In this document: positions 1 to 8,487 of the stretch, piece after piece
How positions within the stretch are numbered: position 1 is the first letter of the stretch
How the letters are laid out: each line of letters starts with the position of its first letter
Assembly (NCBI GenBank): GCA_934716785.1
Contig: CAKUYM010000044.1
Coordinates: forward strand, 1 to 19,178
Source: an uncultured Bacteroides sp.
Lineage (GTDB): Bacteria; Bacteroidota; Bacteroidia; Bacteroidales; Bacteroidaceae
Direction of reading: 5' to 3'
Length of the DNA: 19,178 bases
Position numbers and translations under genes: made by a program
The notes under the pieces: model-generated
Databases searched by the model: none
What the model was told of the DNA's origin: nothing
The model's input: only the letters and a program-made list of their open reading frames with translations

Positions 1-1449
1 GAACAGTTGTCTGGAGGTGGTGGTGTAGGTGCCGAAACTTATCAGATTATCCAGAATCTGACCGGTGATTCGTTTGCGGGATATACTGGAGCAACAGAAA
101 TATGGTATGGTAACTCTAATTTCTTGACATACAATATGTTTGTGGATTGGAGAAATACAGCTTTCAGAATGGCATTTGTATCTGTAATGCCTGCTTGGCA
201 GGCGATGGTGAGGAAAGCTGTTGAACTGGAACAACCTCAAGTGGTAGCCTTGGCTACTATTGTGAAAGTAGCTGCTATGCATCGTATTACGGATATGTAT
301 GGTCCTCTGCCTTATACTAAATTTGGTAGTGGAGAGGTTACGGTTCCGTATGACAGTCAACAGGACATTTATGCTAAGTTCTTTGAAGAATTGGATGAGT
401 CTATAGACCAATTGACTGATTTTTTAGATAAAAACAATGATGCCACTATTTTGGAAAAGTATGATTTTATCTATGGCGGAAATGTAAGACAATGGATAAA
501 GTTTGCCAATTCTTTGAAACTTCGTCTTGCGATGCGTATTCGTTATACAGACTACAATGTGAATGGTAAAACACCACAAATGTTGGCAGAGGAAGCTGTG
601 GCACATCCTGTAGGTGTGATGACTACAACGCAGGATGTAGCACGGTTGATGCATTCGGAAGATATGAGTTATCGTCATCCTTTATATGTGATTGGAGAGG
701 GCGAGTTTGATGATGCAAGCATGGGAGCAACAATGGATTCTTATTTGAACGGCTATAAAGACCCGCGTCGGAGTGTTTATTTTAAAATGACTTCTGAAGG
801 CAAATACACAGGAGTAAGGTCCGGCATAGCAATGGATGTTGCCAAATATGCAGGAAAAAGTGCTCCTTTCTCTAAATTGAATTTTACAGCTAACAGTGAT
901 TTGGTTTGGATGAATCCGGCAGAAACTTATTTCTTACGTGCAGAAGGTGCTTTGCTTGGATGGAATATGAATGGTATAGCAAAAGAGTTATATGAACAGG
1001 GTATACGGGTATCTTTTGAATATACTGGGGTTAGTGGAGTGGATGCTTATTTGCAGGATGATGAAAGTATTCCGGCTGCCTATATTGATCCACAATCTTC
1101 AGGAAATTCTGTACCGGAAGGTTCATCTTTACTGGGGCAGGCTAAAATAAAATGGCAAGAAGGATCGTCTATTGAAGTAAATTTGGAGCAGATTATTACC
1201 CAGAAATGGATTGCAATTTTCCCTGATGGGCAGGAAGCATGGTCTGAATTCCGTCGTACTGGATATCCCAAAGTATTTCCGGTTGTTGAAAACTATAGTG
1301 GTGGTACTATCAATACTAATACACAAGTACGCCGCATTCCATTTCCGGCAACAGAATATAGTGATAATGCTGTGAATATGCCGCAAGCAAAAGTTTTGTT
1401 AGGAGGAGAGGACAATGGCGGAACTCGACTTTGGTGGGATAAAAAATGA
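1..1449 (+). CDS. SusD-like outer-membrane glycan-binding lipoprotein, 5' part missing
   Basis: The reading frame is open from the first base, so the gene begins upstream and 482 residues are visible. The protein resembles the SusD-like_2 branch of the SusD/RagB family: an alpha-helical early part with MPAWQAMVRKAVELE and MHRITDMYGPLPYTK, and a C-terminal stretch EAWSEFRRTGYPKVFP followed by RRIPFPATEYS, which is typical of the end of these proteins. By family knowledge it sits on the cell surface as the lid of a SusC TonB-dependent transporter and helps deliver oligosaccharides. The missing N-terminus should hold the lipoprotein signal and roughly 40-60 residues. The next gene follows after 20 bases, so this is one operon; susC is expected immediately upstream, outside the window. 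A TTG near base 7 is not a credible start because the frame continues through it. Confidence 0.92.
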   Translation, partial: EQLSGGGGVGAETYQIIQNLTGDSFAGYTGATEIWYGNSNFLTYNMFVDWRNTAFRMAFVSVMPAWQAMVRKAVELEQPQVVALATIVKVAAMHRITDMYGPLPYTKFGSGEVTVPYDSQQDIYAKFFEELDESIDQLTDFLDKNNDATILEKYDFIYGGNVRQWIKFANSLKLRLAMRIRYTDYNVNGKTPQMLAEEAVAHPVGVMTTTQDVARLMHSEDMSYRHPLYVIGEGEFDDASMGATMDSYLNGYKDPRRSVYFKMTSEGKYTGVRSGIAMDVAKYAGKSAPFSKLNFTANSDLVWMNPAETYFLRAEGALLGWNMNGIAKELYEQGIRVSFEYTGVSGVDAYLQDDESIPAAYIDPQSSGNSVPEGSSLLGQAKIKWQEGSSIEVNLEQIITQKWIAIFPDGQEAWSEFRRTGYPKVFPVVENYSGGTINTNTQVRRIPFPATEYSDNAVNMPQAKVLLGGEDNGGTRLWWDKK

Positions 1450-1469
1450 TTAATTAAAAAATTGATAGT

Positions 1470-2447
1470 ATGAATTTACGAAATGACTTAAAGAATAAAT
1501 TGTTATTCTTGCTATTTATTGGAACATTAGTTTCATGTAATACAGAGGTGGAGAATATGGAGATTCAGAAACCATATACTTATGATGATAAATATTATGA
1601 GAATTTGAGGGAGTACAAAAAGTCGAATCATCAAATTTCTTATATGTGGTTTGCTGATTACACCACCTCTCTTAGTGTCGGAACTCGTTTTCTTGGATTG
1701 CCGGATAGTTTGGATGTCTGTAGCTTATGGTCTGGAATCCCGACGAAAGAAAGTATGCCGGAAATATATGAAGAAATGCGTTTTGTACAGAAGGTAAAAG
1801 GGACAAAGATCGTTTATTGTACATTTCCGAGTGTAGGGAATAAGCCTGAAATAATGGAGTTGCCCGAAGATCAGAGAGTGAAAGCTTTGGGAGACCAGAT
1901 ATTGAATACAATCTATCAAAACGATCTGGATGGAGTAGACATGGATTATGAAATTGGGTCGGATTGGATGTATGGACAGCATACTGTGGAACTTATAGAA
2001 TATCTTGGACAATATATAGGACCGAAGGGAAAGGATCCAGAGAAACTACTTATTGTTGACGTTACGACTGGAGCACAACAATTATTGGGCGGTTATGAGT
2101 ATTTAAGTTATTTGATATCTCAGTCCTATTCTGTTACTACGGGTAGCTATCTACAGCAATTGTATAATAAGGTCAGTGATAAACTCGATTCTAAACGTTT
2201 TGTTGTTACCGTAAACATGGGGGATGACTATCAGACGGGCGGTATTGTGTTTATAGAGAACGATGGGAACACGACCAGTGCCTATGGTGGCAAGTTATAT
2301 TCTTTAGAGGGAATGGCACGATGGAGTCCGGCAGAAGGACCCAAAGGAGGTTTTGGAGCATTCTATGGGCATAGAGATTATAATAATGAACCATCTTATA
2401 AATACTTTCGTCGAGCTATTCAGCAACAAAATCCTGCGGTACAATGA
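1470..2447 (+). CDS. GH18-fold surface lipoprotein (endo-beta-N-acetylglucosaminidase-like or glycan-binding)
   Basis: This is a 325-residue protein with a lipoprotein signal (lipobox LVSC, Cys23), so it is probably surface exposed. The segment ending LDGVDMDYE (Asp154, Asp157, Asp159, Glu161) is a full GH18 DxxDxDxE active-site motif at the end of strand beta-4 of a TIM barrel. The later QSYS (around residue 215) could be the beta-6 region. The length fits a single GH18 domain with no accessory module. It lies directly after susD. In the related high-mannose N-glycan PULs of B. thetaiotaomicron, GH18-like proteins in this position are often non-catalytic surface glycan-binding proteins. Here the acidic residues are retained, so activity on the chitobiose core of N-glycans is possible but not shown. 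The GH18 fold is well supported; catalysis is uncertain. Confidence 0.82.
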   Translation: MNLRNDLKNKLLFLLFIGTLVSCNTEVENMEIQKPYTYDDKYYENLREYKKSNHQISYMWFADYTTSLSVGTRFLGLPDSLDVCSLWSGIPTKESMPEIYEEMRFVQKVKGTKIVYCTFPSVGNKPEIMELPEDQRVKALGDQILNTIYQNDLDGVDMDYEIGSDWMYGQHTVELIEYLGQYIGPKGKDPEKLLIVDVTTGAQQLLGGYEYLSYLISQSYSVTTGSYLQQLYNKVSDKLDSKRFVVTVNMGDDYQTGGIVFIENDGNTTSAYGGKLYSLEGMARWSPAEGPKGGFGAFYGHRDYNNEPSYKYFRRAIQQQNPAVQ

Positions 2448-2466
2448 TAGATAAAAATAACGTATT

Positions 2467-3468
2467 ATGAAATATTTAAATAAGAAATACAGTTTATTAG
2501 GTGTTATCATGATGATTCTTCTATGTTCTTGTCATGATGAAGATAATTATGATGTATGTGGAAGTACAATAAATAAGGTCTTTATGACAAATTCCAGTTT
2601 TGTACAAAGATTTCAGATTAAACATTCTCTTTTTGGAAGTCAGGGAAAACCGATAGAAGTTGAGGTTCCTGTATCTTGTACACAACGGGCAGTTGGTGAC
2701 ATTTATGTAAGGTTATCAATAGACAACTCTTACGTTGAGATATATAATGAACAACATAATACTTCTTATGAAGCGGTATCGGAAGACTTAATTCAGTTTG
2801 AGAATAGAGAATTGAAGATTCCTGCTAATTCAAACGGATCTGAATTGAGTGCAAAAATGTATATTGAGGAGGAAAATTATTCAGAATTGAAGGATGCGGC
2901 TTATTTGATTCCTATTGTAATTGAGGATGCCTCACAGGATACTCCTGTTAGTGAAGAAAGGAAAGTTATGTATTCAATAATTACAACTACAGTTGATTTG
3001 AATAATATTGATGCTGATGCTTCTCAGGAAAGTGCCAATGTTATATTTATTGAGGATCGTTCGGCTTGGACTGCGGAGTTGGTTCCACTCCCAAGTACAG
3101 TAACAGGAGATTCTTCGTATTTGTTTGATTCTGATGAGAATACAAGCTATTGGTTTGGAAAACCTTTTTCATTTTCAAATACTACCTCAGATAATATTTC
3201 ATTGGTAGTGGATTTGAAAGAAAAGTATGATTTGGCTGGTGTCTATTTGAATGGTATAGATGCTGGAGTAAAAGTCTATTTGAGCTCAGATAATATTGAA
3301 TGGACAGAAATGGGTACTGTTAAAAGTGAAAATTCTAATGTCTTGTTCTATGTACCTTTTAATGCGCAGTATGTAAAGTGTGAATTTTCTGCATGGCAAA
3401 ATATGTGGGGACGATGGAATTGTGCTGGAAAGTTATATGAATTTAGAGCCTTTGTAAAAAATAAATAA
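2467..3468 (+). CDS. DUF1735 (BT_3987-type) lipoprotein with C-terminal F5/8 type C-like domain
   Basis: This is a 333-residue lipoprotein with signal MKYLNKKYSLLGVIMMILLC and lipidated Cys22. Residues of about 30-175 form a beta-rich domain with the pattern of DUF1735, including EIYNEQHNTSYEAV, ELKIPANSNGSE and AAYLIPIVIEDAS. This domain is found at the N-terminus of many Bacteroides surface glycan-binding proteins. Residues of about 190-333 look like a discoidin/F5-8 type C fold: LFDSDENTSYWFG, ISLVVDLKEKYDLAGVYL, VYLSSDNIEWTEMG, and a final FNAQYVKCEF...YEFRAF strand pair. F5/8 domains commonly bind carbohydrate. The role inferred is a surface glycan-binding protein acting with SusC/SusD. 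It lies 19 bases after the GH18-like gene and 10 bases before a second DUF1735 gene, so it belongs to the same operon. No catalytic motif is visible. Confidence 0.83.
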   Translation: MKYLNKKYSLLGVIMMILLCSCHDEDNYDVCGSTINKVFMTNSSFVQRFQIKHSLFGSQGKPIEVEVPVSCTQRAVGDIYVRLSIDNSYVEIYNEQHNTSYEAVSEDLIQFENRELKIPANSNGSELSAKMYIEEENYSELKDAAYLIPIVIEDASQDTPVSEERKVMYSIITTTVDLNNIDADASQESANVIFIEDRSAWTAELVPLPSTVTGDSSYLFDSDENTSYWFGKPFSFSNTTSDNISLVVDLKEKYDLAGVYLNGIDAGVKVYLSSDNIEWTEMGTVKSENSNVLFYVPFNAQYVKCEFSAWQNMWGRWNCAGKLYEFRAFVKNK

Positions 3469-3478
3469 TTGTAGTGAT

Positions 3479-4645
3479 ATGAAAATGATTAAATATGAGT
3501 ATCTGTGCTTCGTGGCTCTTTTATTATTGGTTGGTTGCCAAGAAGCTGTGGAACATAAAGATGTATTATTGTTTACTGGGACAGAATCGTCTCCTGTTAT
3601 TAAGTTTTCAGTTGATCAACCTGCCAGTATAGGATTAACTGTATCAGCTACAGATAAGGTCGATACAGATACGAAAGTCAGCCTTGCTATAATGCCAGAA
3701 CTGTTGGAATCGTATAATGAGAGTAATGATAGGTCTTATGTCTTTCCACCCAAAGGCAGTTATAATTTGAGCGTGAATGAAACTGTAATAAGGGCTGGAC
3801 AAAATGTATCGGAAGCATTTGTTTTTTCAATTACTTCATTGGACGATTTTGCAGAAGGAGCAAAATATTGTGTACCGATTTCAATAACGGGTACAGATGG
3901 AAACATGTCTGTTTTGGAACCATCAAAAACTGTATATATAGTCATAAGTAGCCCTATTATTGCCAAAGTCATGGACTTAGGTGGTCGTACTGCTTTCAAT
4001 GTGCCTAAATTTATAACAGATGAGCGTGTTTCAAATTTGAGAGCTGTGACAATGGAAGCCAGAGTGAAAATGAATGAGTGGTATAATGGTAATCCTTATA
4101 TTTCTACAGTAATGGGAATTGAAGAAAACTATTTGCTTCGCTTTGGAGATATAAGTTTGATGAGAGGGGATTTATTACAAATGGGGCCTGCCAAAACTGG
4201 AGATACAAAGACATTCTTGACAACTAATAGTGTCTTTCAGTTAGATACTTGGTATCATATTGCTTCTGTATATAATGGTTCTACACTTTCTTTGTATATA
4301 AATGGAAAATTAGATTCTACTGTTAGCATTGACGGAGGAGGTTCTGTGAATTTTAATGACGACTATTGCGATGGTTTTTGGATTGGAAAATCAGCCCAGA
4401 TGGGACGTTATTTGAATGGTAAAGTGAGTGAAGTACGCGTATGGAATAGAGCATTGAGTCCGGGTGAACTGGAAGAAAATGCTTGTTATGTAGATCCTAA
4501 ATCACCGGGATTACTGGCGTATTGGCGATTTAATGAATTGCAAGAAGACGGAGTAACAGTACGTGATGAAACGGGGAATGGTTTTGATGCAGTAATGAAT
4601 GGAAAATCATGGTCATGGATTGAGAACGTGAAATGTCCGGAATAA
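3479..4645 (+). CDS. DUF1735 lipoprotein with C-terminal LamG (concanavalin-like) domain
   Basis: This is a 388-residue lipoprotein with lipobox LVGC (Cys20). An ATG two codons later is an equally possible start. Residues of about 28-155 are a DUF1735-type domain with PELLESYNESNDRSYVFPP, NETVIRAGQNVSEAFVF and AKYCVPISITG. Residues of about 165-385 match a LamG/Laminin_G_3 jelly roll: TMEARVKMNEW, LDTWYHIASVYNGSTLSLYINGKL, DGFWIGKSAQ, LNGKVSEVRVWNRALSPGEL and LLAYWRFNE. This architecture is typical of Bacteroides PUL surface-binding proteins, so the likely role is glycan recognition at the outer membrane. It pairs with the preceding DUF1735-F5/8 protein. The two share the N-terminal type but differ in the C-terminal binding module. 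It is the last gene before a 119-base gap with a strong hairpin. Confidence 0.85.
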   Translation: MKMIKYEYLCFVALLLLVGCQEAVEHKDVLLFTGTESSPVIKFSVDQPASIGLTVSATDKVDTDTKVSLAIMPELLESYNESNDRSYVFPPKGSYNLSVNETVIRAGQNVSEAFVFSITSLDDFAEGAKYCVPISITGTDGNMSVLEPSKTVYIVISSPIIAKVMDLGGRTAFNVPKFITDERVSNLRAVTMEARVKMNEWYNGNPYISTVMGIEENYLLRFGDISLMRGDLLQMGPAKTGDTKTFLTTNSVFQLDTWYHIASVYNGSTLSLYINGKLDSTVSIDGGGSVNFNDDYCDGFWIGKSAQMGRYLNGKVSEVRVWNRALSPGELEENACYVDPKSPGLLAYWRFNELQEDGVTVRDETGNGFDAVMNGKSWSWIENVKCPE

Positions 4646-4693
4646 AAAAGTCTATAATTTTAAGGTAATAAGTTTAATAAGGATTAGTAATGG

Positions 4694-4736
4694 ACCATGC
4701 AACAGGTCTTGATACTATTTATGACCGTTGCATGGT
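4694..4736 (+). promoter_or_regulatory. Long RNA hairpin in the leader of the GH3 gene (attenuator, weak terminator or processing site)
   Basis: Bases 4694-4708 (ACCATGCAACAGGTC) and 4723-4736 (GACCGTTGCATGGT) form a 14-bp inverted repeat with one bulged A and a 14-base loop. It is followed by TCTTTAT, a weak U tract. It lies between the LamG lipoprotein (stop at 4645) and the preferred GH3 start at 4765, the only sizeable gap inside the operon. It may cause partial termination or RNA cleavage, so that the binding proteins are expressed more strongly than the enzymes. No convincing Bacteroides -7/-33 promoter was seen in the gap. Confidence 0.7.
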
Positions 4737-4764
4737 TCTTTATGAAAAAAGAAAATACACGCTT

Positions 4765-7095
4765 ATGAAGTCCATTGTGCTCATGTTGTTTTTATACTTT
4801 GTTTGTCCTGTTTGGGCGCAAAGTCTGGCATATAGAAATCCGATTCTCACACCGGAGGAGCGTGCCGAGGATCTGTTGAAACGTATGACGTTGGAGGAAA
4901 AAGTAGGCCAATTGCTTTGTCCGATGGGATGGACTATGTATGATAAACAAGAGAACAAGATAAATGTTTCCCATACTTATCGAGACTTGTTGGATGAACA
5001 TAAGGCTGGTATGCTGTGGGCTACCTTCCGTGCAGACCCATGGACTAAAAAAACATTGGAAAATGGGCTGACCCCTAAAGAAGCGGCACAGGCAGAGAAT
5101 GAATTGCAACGCTATGCAATAGAAAAAACAAGATTGGGAATACCTGTTTTTCTTGCAGAAGAAGCTCCTCATGGACATATGGCTATTGGGACGACTGTAT
5201 TTCCTACAGGCATAGGGCAGGCAGCTACTTTCAATCGGGATTTGATGCGAATGATGGGAAAAATTATAGGGAAGGAAGTTCGTCTGCAAGGTGCGCATAT
5301 CGGATATGGGCCGGTATTGGACTTGGCAAGGGATGCTCGTTGGTCGCGTGTGGAGGAAACATATGGCGAAGATCCTTGTTTGGCTTCGAAGATGGGAGCT
5401 GCGGTAGTAGAAGGTATGGGGGGAGGAGAACTTTCAAACCCTTATAGTGTAATTTCTACTTTAAAGCATTTTATAGCTTATGGAGTGCCGGAATCCGGTC
5501 AGAATGGAAATCCGTCAGTCATAGGATATAGAGATTTGTATGAAAACTTTTTGCCGCCATTTAAAGCGGCTGTCGATGCGGGAGCATTATCGGTGATGAC
5601 TTCGTATAATTCAATGGATGGCATACCCAGTACGATGAACAGGCAAATGCTGAGGAATGTGTTACGGAATGAATGGAATTTTAAAGGGTTTACGGTTTCT
5701 GATCTATTCAGTATAGAAGGAATAAAGGATAGTCATTTTGTGGCGGAGACTAAACAAGATGCGGCAATATATGCGATGGAGGCCGGGACTAATGTTGACT
5801 TGGGAGGGGAAGCTTATGTGGAGTTGATAGATGCAGTGAGAAAGGGTCGGTTAAAAGAAAGTGTCATTGACGAGGCTGTTCTCAATGTTCTGAAGTTAAA
5901 ATTTGAAATGGGATTGTTTGAGCATCCGTATGTCAATCCGGAAGAAGCTGGAAAGGTTGTCGGCTCTGGAGAACATGTGGCTGTGGCACGACAGGTTGCA
6001 CAACAATCTATAGTTCTGTTAGAGAATAGAAAACATATGCTTCCGTTGCGGAAGAAAAATATAAAAGTGGCAGTAATTGGTCCGAATGCGGATAATATAT
6101 ATAATATGTTGGGAGACTATACAGCTCCTCAGGCAAATGAACGTGTAATTACAGTGCTGAAAGGCATCCAAAAAAAAGTAGGAAGCCAGAATGTGCTTTA
6201 TGCCAAAGGGTGTGCCATTAGGGATACGCTTCATTGTGCTATCGAAGAGGCTGTAAAAGCTGTAAGTAAATCAGATGTGGCAGTTGTTGTAGTCGGCGGA
6301 TCCAGTGCAAGGGATTTTAAAACCAGCTATAAAGAAACCGGTGCGGCTGTGGCTTCTGAAAAATCGGTTAGTGATATGGAATGTGGGGAGGGGTATGACC
6401 GCCTTTCTTTGGAGTTACTTGGCAAGCAGAACGATTTGTTGAAAGCGGTGAAAGCAACCGGCAAACCGATAATCGTGATTTATATACAGGGGCGTCCTTT
6501 AGATATGAACTGGGCGGCTATGGAGGCAGATGCATTACTGACTGCTTGGTATCCGGGGCAGGAAGGGGGAAATGCTATTGCGGATGTATTGTTTGGCGAT
6601 TATAATCCGAGTGGTCGTTTGCCGATTTCTATTCCAAGACATGTAGGACAGATTCCATGTTATTATAACAAGAGAAATCCGAAAGAGCATAATTATGTTG
6701 AAGCGCAGAATGCTCCACTCTATGTTTTTGGATATGGAAAAAGTTATACGGATTTTGAGTATGAAAACTTGATTGTGGACAAGATGGCTGATGGAGTATG
6801 GAAAGTCTCTTTTGAGGTGGAAAACCGGGGGACTTTTGACGGTACGGATGTTCCGCAACTTTATTTTCGTGATAAACACGCTTCTACTGTCCGACCGATA
6901 ATGCAGTTGTGTGATTTTACCCATGTGGCTTTGAAGAAAGGTGAAAAAAAGAAAGTGACATTTCTGATAAAAGAAAGAGATTTTGCTTTGATCGATATAA
7001 ATGGTGAACGGGTAGTGGAACCCGGTGATGTCATGTTGATGGTAGGAGCTGCCTCTGATGATATCAGACTCAATACAACAATATGTATAAAATAA
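4765..7095 (+). CDS. Periplasmic GH3 beta-glycosidase (beta-glucosidase/beta-xylosidase type)
   Basis: This 776-residue enzyme is counted from the ATG at 4765, because the following MKSIVLMLFLYFVCPVWAQ is a clean cleavable signal peptide. The frame is open to an ATG at 4690, but the extra residues are encoded across a hairpin and do not look like a signal. Domain order is the usual one: GH3 N-terminal barrel (about 20-380), GH3 C-terminal sandwich (about 430-650), then a fibronectin-III-like end (VPQLYFRD, LKKGEKKKVTFLI). The nucleophile is predicted as Asp313 in GFTVSDLFS, and the acid/base as Glu542 in ECGEGYDRLSL. KHFIAYG and the RDARWSRVEETYGEDP substrate-site stretch are also present. 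The family hydrolyses non-reducing terminal beta-linked glucose, xylose or related sugars. The exact specificity cannot be read from sequence. In this PUL it would remove a beta-linked cap or core sugar. Confidence 0.92.
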   Translation: MKSIVLMLFLYFVCPVWAQSLAYRNPILTPEERAEDLLKRMTLEEKVGQLLCPMGWTMYDKQENKINVSHTYRDLLDEHKAGMLWATFRADPWTKKTLENGLTPKEAAQAENELQRYAIEKTRLGIPVFLAEEAPHGHMAIGTTVFPTGIGQAATFNRDLMRMMGKIIGKEVRLQGAHIGYGPVLDLARDARWSRVEETYGEDPCLASKMGAAVVEGMGGGELSNPYSVISTLKHFIAYGVPESGQNGNPSVIGYRDLYENFLPPFKAAVDAGALSVMTSYNSMDGIPSTMNRQMLRNVLRNEWNFKGFTVSDLFSIEGIKDSHFVAETKQDAAIYAMEAGTNVDLGGEAYVELIDAVRKGRLKESVIDEAVLNVLKLKFEMGLFEHPYVNPEEAGKVVGSGEHVAVARQVAQQSIVLLENRKHMLPLRKKNIKVAVIGPNADNIYNMLGDYTAPQANERVITVLKGIQKKVGSQNVLYAKGCAIRDTLHCAIEEAVKAVSKSDVAVVVVGGSSARDFKTSYKETGAAVASEKSVSDMECGEGYDRLSLELLGKQNDLLKAVKATGKPIIVIYIQGRPLDMNWAAMEADALLTAWYPGQEGGNAIADVLFGDYNPSGRLPISIPRHVGQIPCYYNKRNPKEHNYVEAQNAPLYVFGYGKSYTDFEYENLIVDKMADGVWKVSFEVENRGTFDGTDVPQLYFRDKHASTVRPIMQLCDFTHVALKKGEKKKVTFLIKERDFALIDINGERVVEPGDVMLMVGAASDDIRLNTTICIK

Positions 7096-7104
7096 TGGGT
7101 GAGT

Positions 7105-8466
7105 ATGAAATTGGGAGATATTTGTATTTGTCTGGCGTTGTTACAGTTGTTGTTTATCGGATGTAAATCCAAAACAGACTTGGTTGGTGAGAAACCGGCT
7201 TTTATAAGGGGGGTGCTTATGGAAAAGCCTTTTCCGGAAAGCAAAGAGGCATGGTGGCAACTGATGGAAACTTGTAGCGAGTATGGATTTAATTATATGA
7301 AATCTGCTTCCGGAATTATGCCGCGTGTGGCATATGAAGTAGCGGAAACATTCGGCATTTATATAGGGACGGATACTCTGCCGTTGATAGAGTGTGATAT
7401 GGCGGATGGGGGATATCCTGAAGGATTGGCTGACGATTTTGCTTTCTCCTGCGGACGGAGACAAGTGATGTGTTTGAAAGAGAAAATTGAATCGGAACTA
7501 TATGCGCACGGTTGCAGAGGCTTTTTGCTCCGTGGATGGCGGGATTCTTCCGCGAAAGGAGAGGTTGGCATAATAAAAGAGGATGGTAGTGCGAAGAATT
7601 ATATATCCGGTGGAGAATTCGGTTGTTTTTGTGCTCCGGTTGTTGCATTGTTTCCTATGAAGTCTCGAGTGTTCATAAATGATGAAAGGTTGAGTGGTGA
7701 GTTGAAAATATTGAATGGCACGGATAGCTTGATGACAGATTGCAATGTGAAATGGTGGATAGATGACCTTCGGGGACAAGTGTGGCAAGCGGATACTTTG
7801 CCCACTGTGGATATTTCGGCAGGCAGCAGCAAATCATTGGGTAAATTGGATGTCTCTTTGAAAAGTTTTGAGCGTCCGGCATTGCTAAGGTTGAATGTAA
7901 GAGTGGGGAGTTGTTACAATAGCTGGAATTTTACGGTTTATCCGAAAAAACAGTATGTTGTAGGTGATGCAAAGAATGTTAGGATGGTTACTACTGATCA
8001 ATTTGATAGGCGGGAACTGGACTTTTTAAAGGCAGGCGGATTGTTGTTATTGACAAGGAAAGTGGATCGTGTGAATTCTGAAAATAATGGAAATATATTA
8101 TGTGCTCCAACACATCCTGCATTGGCGCTATTCCCTACTTTTTCGTACAATGGAGGAGAATGGCAAGATGTACTTCAATATACCATGCCTATTGAGTTGG
8201 TTGAATATTCTCCTCGTCCTATAGTCCGATTGGCGGATTGCCCGGGACGTGACCGATCATTGGCTTTACTGTTGGAAGCCCGCGTCGGGAAAGGAAAAGT
8301 ATTGTTGGCGGGTTGTGATTTAGTTACGAATATGGAGCAACGTCCGGCAAGCAGGCAATTGCTTTGTAGTTTAAAAAGTTATATGGGATCGGCACTTTTT
8401 GCTCCTTCAGTAGAAATGAGTGAAGATGTTTTGAAGGTTTATTGTGGAAATATTAAAAAGAATTGA
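7105..8466 (+). CDS. Lipoprotein resembling a shortened GH2-type hydrolase, probably non-catalytic
   Basis: This is a 453-residue protein counted from ATG 7105, with lipobox FIGC at Cys20; a GTG six bases upstream is an alternative start. I recognise pieces of the large Bacteroides GH2-like sugar hydrolases. CSEYGFNYMKSAS and the following AETFGIYIGTDTLP resemble the barrel segment that normally reads as a Cys/Arg-Phe-His substrate stretch. Residues around 138-165 (GFLLRGWRDSS...GIIKEDGSAK) resemble a late barrel strand. HPALALFPTFSYNGGEWQ (from His337) through LLEARVGKGKVLLAGCDL and RPASRQLLCSL resembles their C-terminal module. The N-terminal sugar-binding and immunoglobulin domains and the middle of the barrel are missing, and I cannot place a catalytic Glu pair. 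It may be a binding or accessory protein, or a degenerate enzyme. The assignment rests on remembered family patterns only. Confidence 0.5.
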   Translation: MKLGDICICLALLQLLFIGCKSKTDLVGEKPAFIRGVLMEKPFPESKEAWWQLMETCSEYGFNYMKSASGIMPRVAYEVAETFGIYIGTDTLPLIECDMADGGYPEGLADDFAFSCGRRQVMCLKEKIESELYAHGCRGFLLRGWRDSSAKGEVGIIKEDGSAKNYISGGEFGCFCAPVVALFPMKSRVFINDERLSGELKILNGTDSLMTDCNVKWWIDDLRGQVWQADTLPTVDISAGSSKSLGKLDVSLKSFERPALLRLNVRVGSCYNSWNFTVYPKKQYVVGDAKNVRMVTTDQFDRRELDFLKAGGLLLLTRKVDRVNSENNGNILCAPTHPALALFPTFSYNGGEWQDVLQYTMPIELVEYSPRPIVRLADCPGRDRSLALLLEARVGKGKVLLAGCDLVTNMEQRPASRQLLCSLKSYMGSALFAPSVEMSEDVLKVYCGNIKKN

Positions 8467-8487
8467 TAAACGAAAATACATTAAAAT

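Noticed and set aside
4690..4764. Longer N-terminus for the GH3 protein starting at 4690
   Set aside because: The extra 25 residues are encoded across the hairpin and are not signal-like, whereas a clean signal peptide begins at the ATG at 4765.
4792..5298. Minus-strand open frame of about 168 codons inside the GH3 gene
   Set aside because: Composition is low-complexity shadow sequence opposite a well-conserved GH3 coding region, with no promoter or domain.
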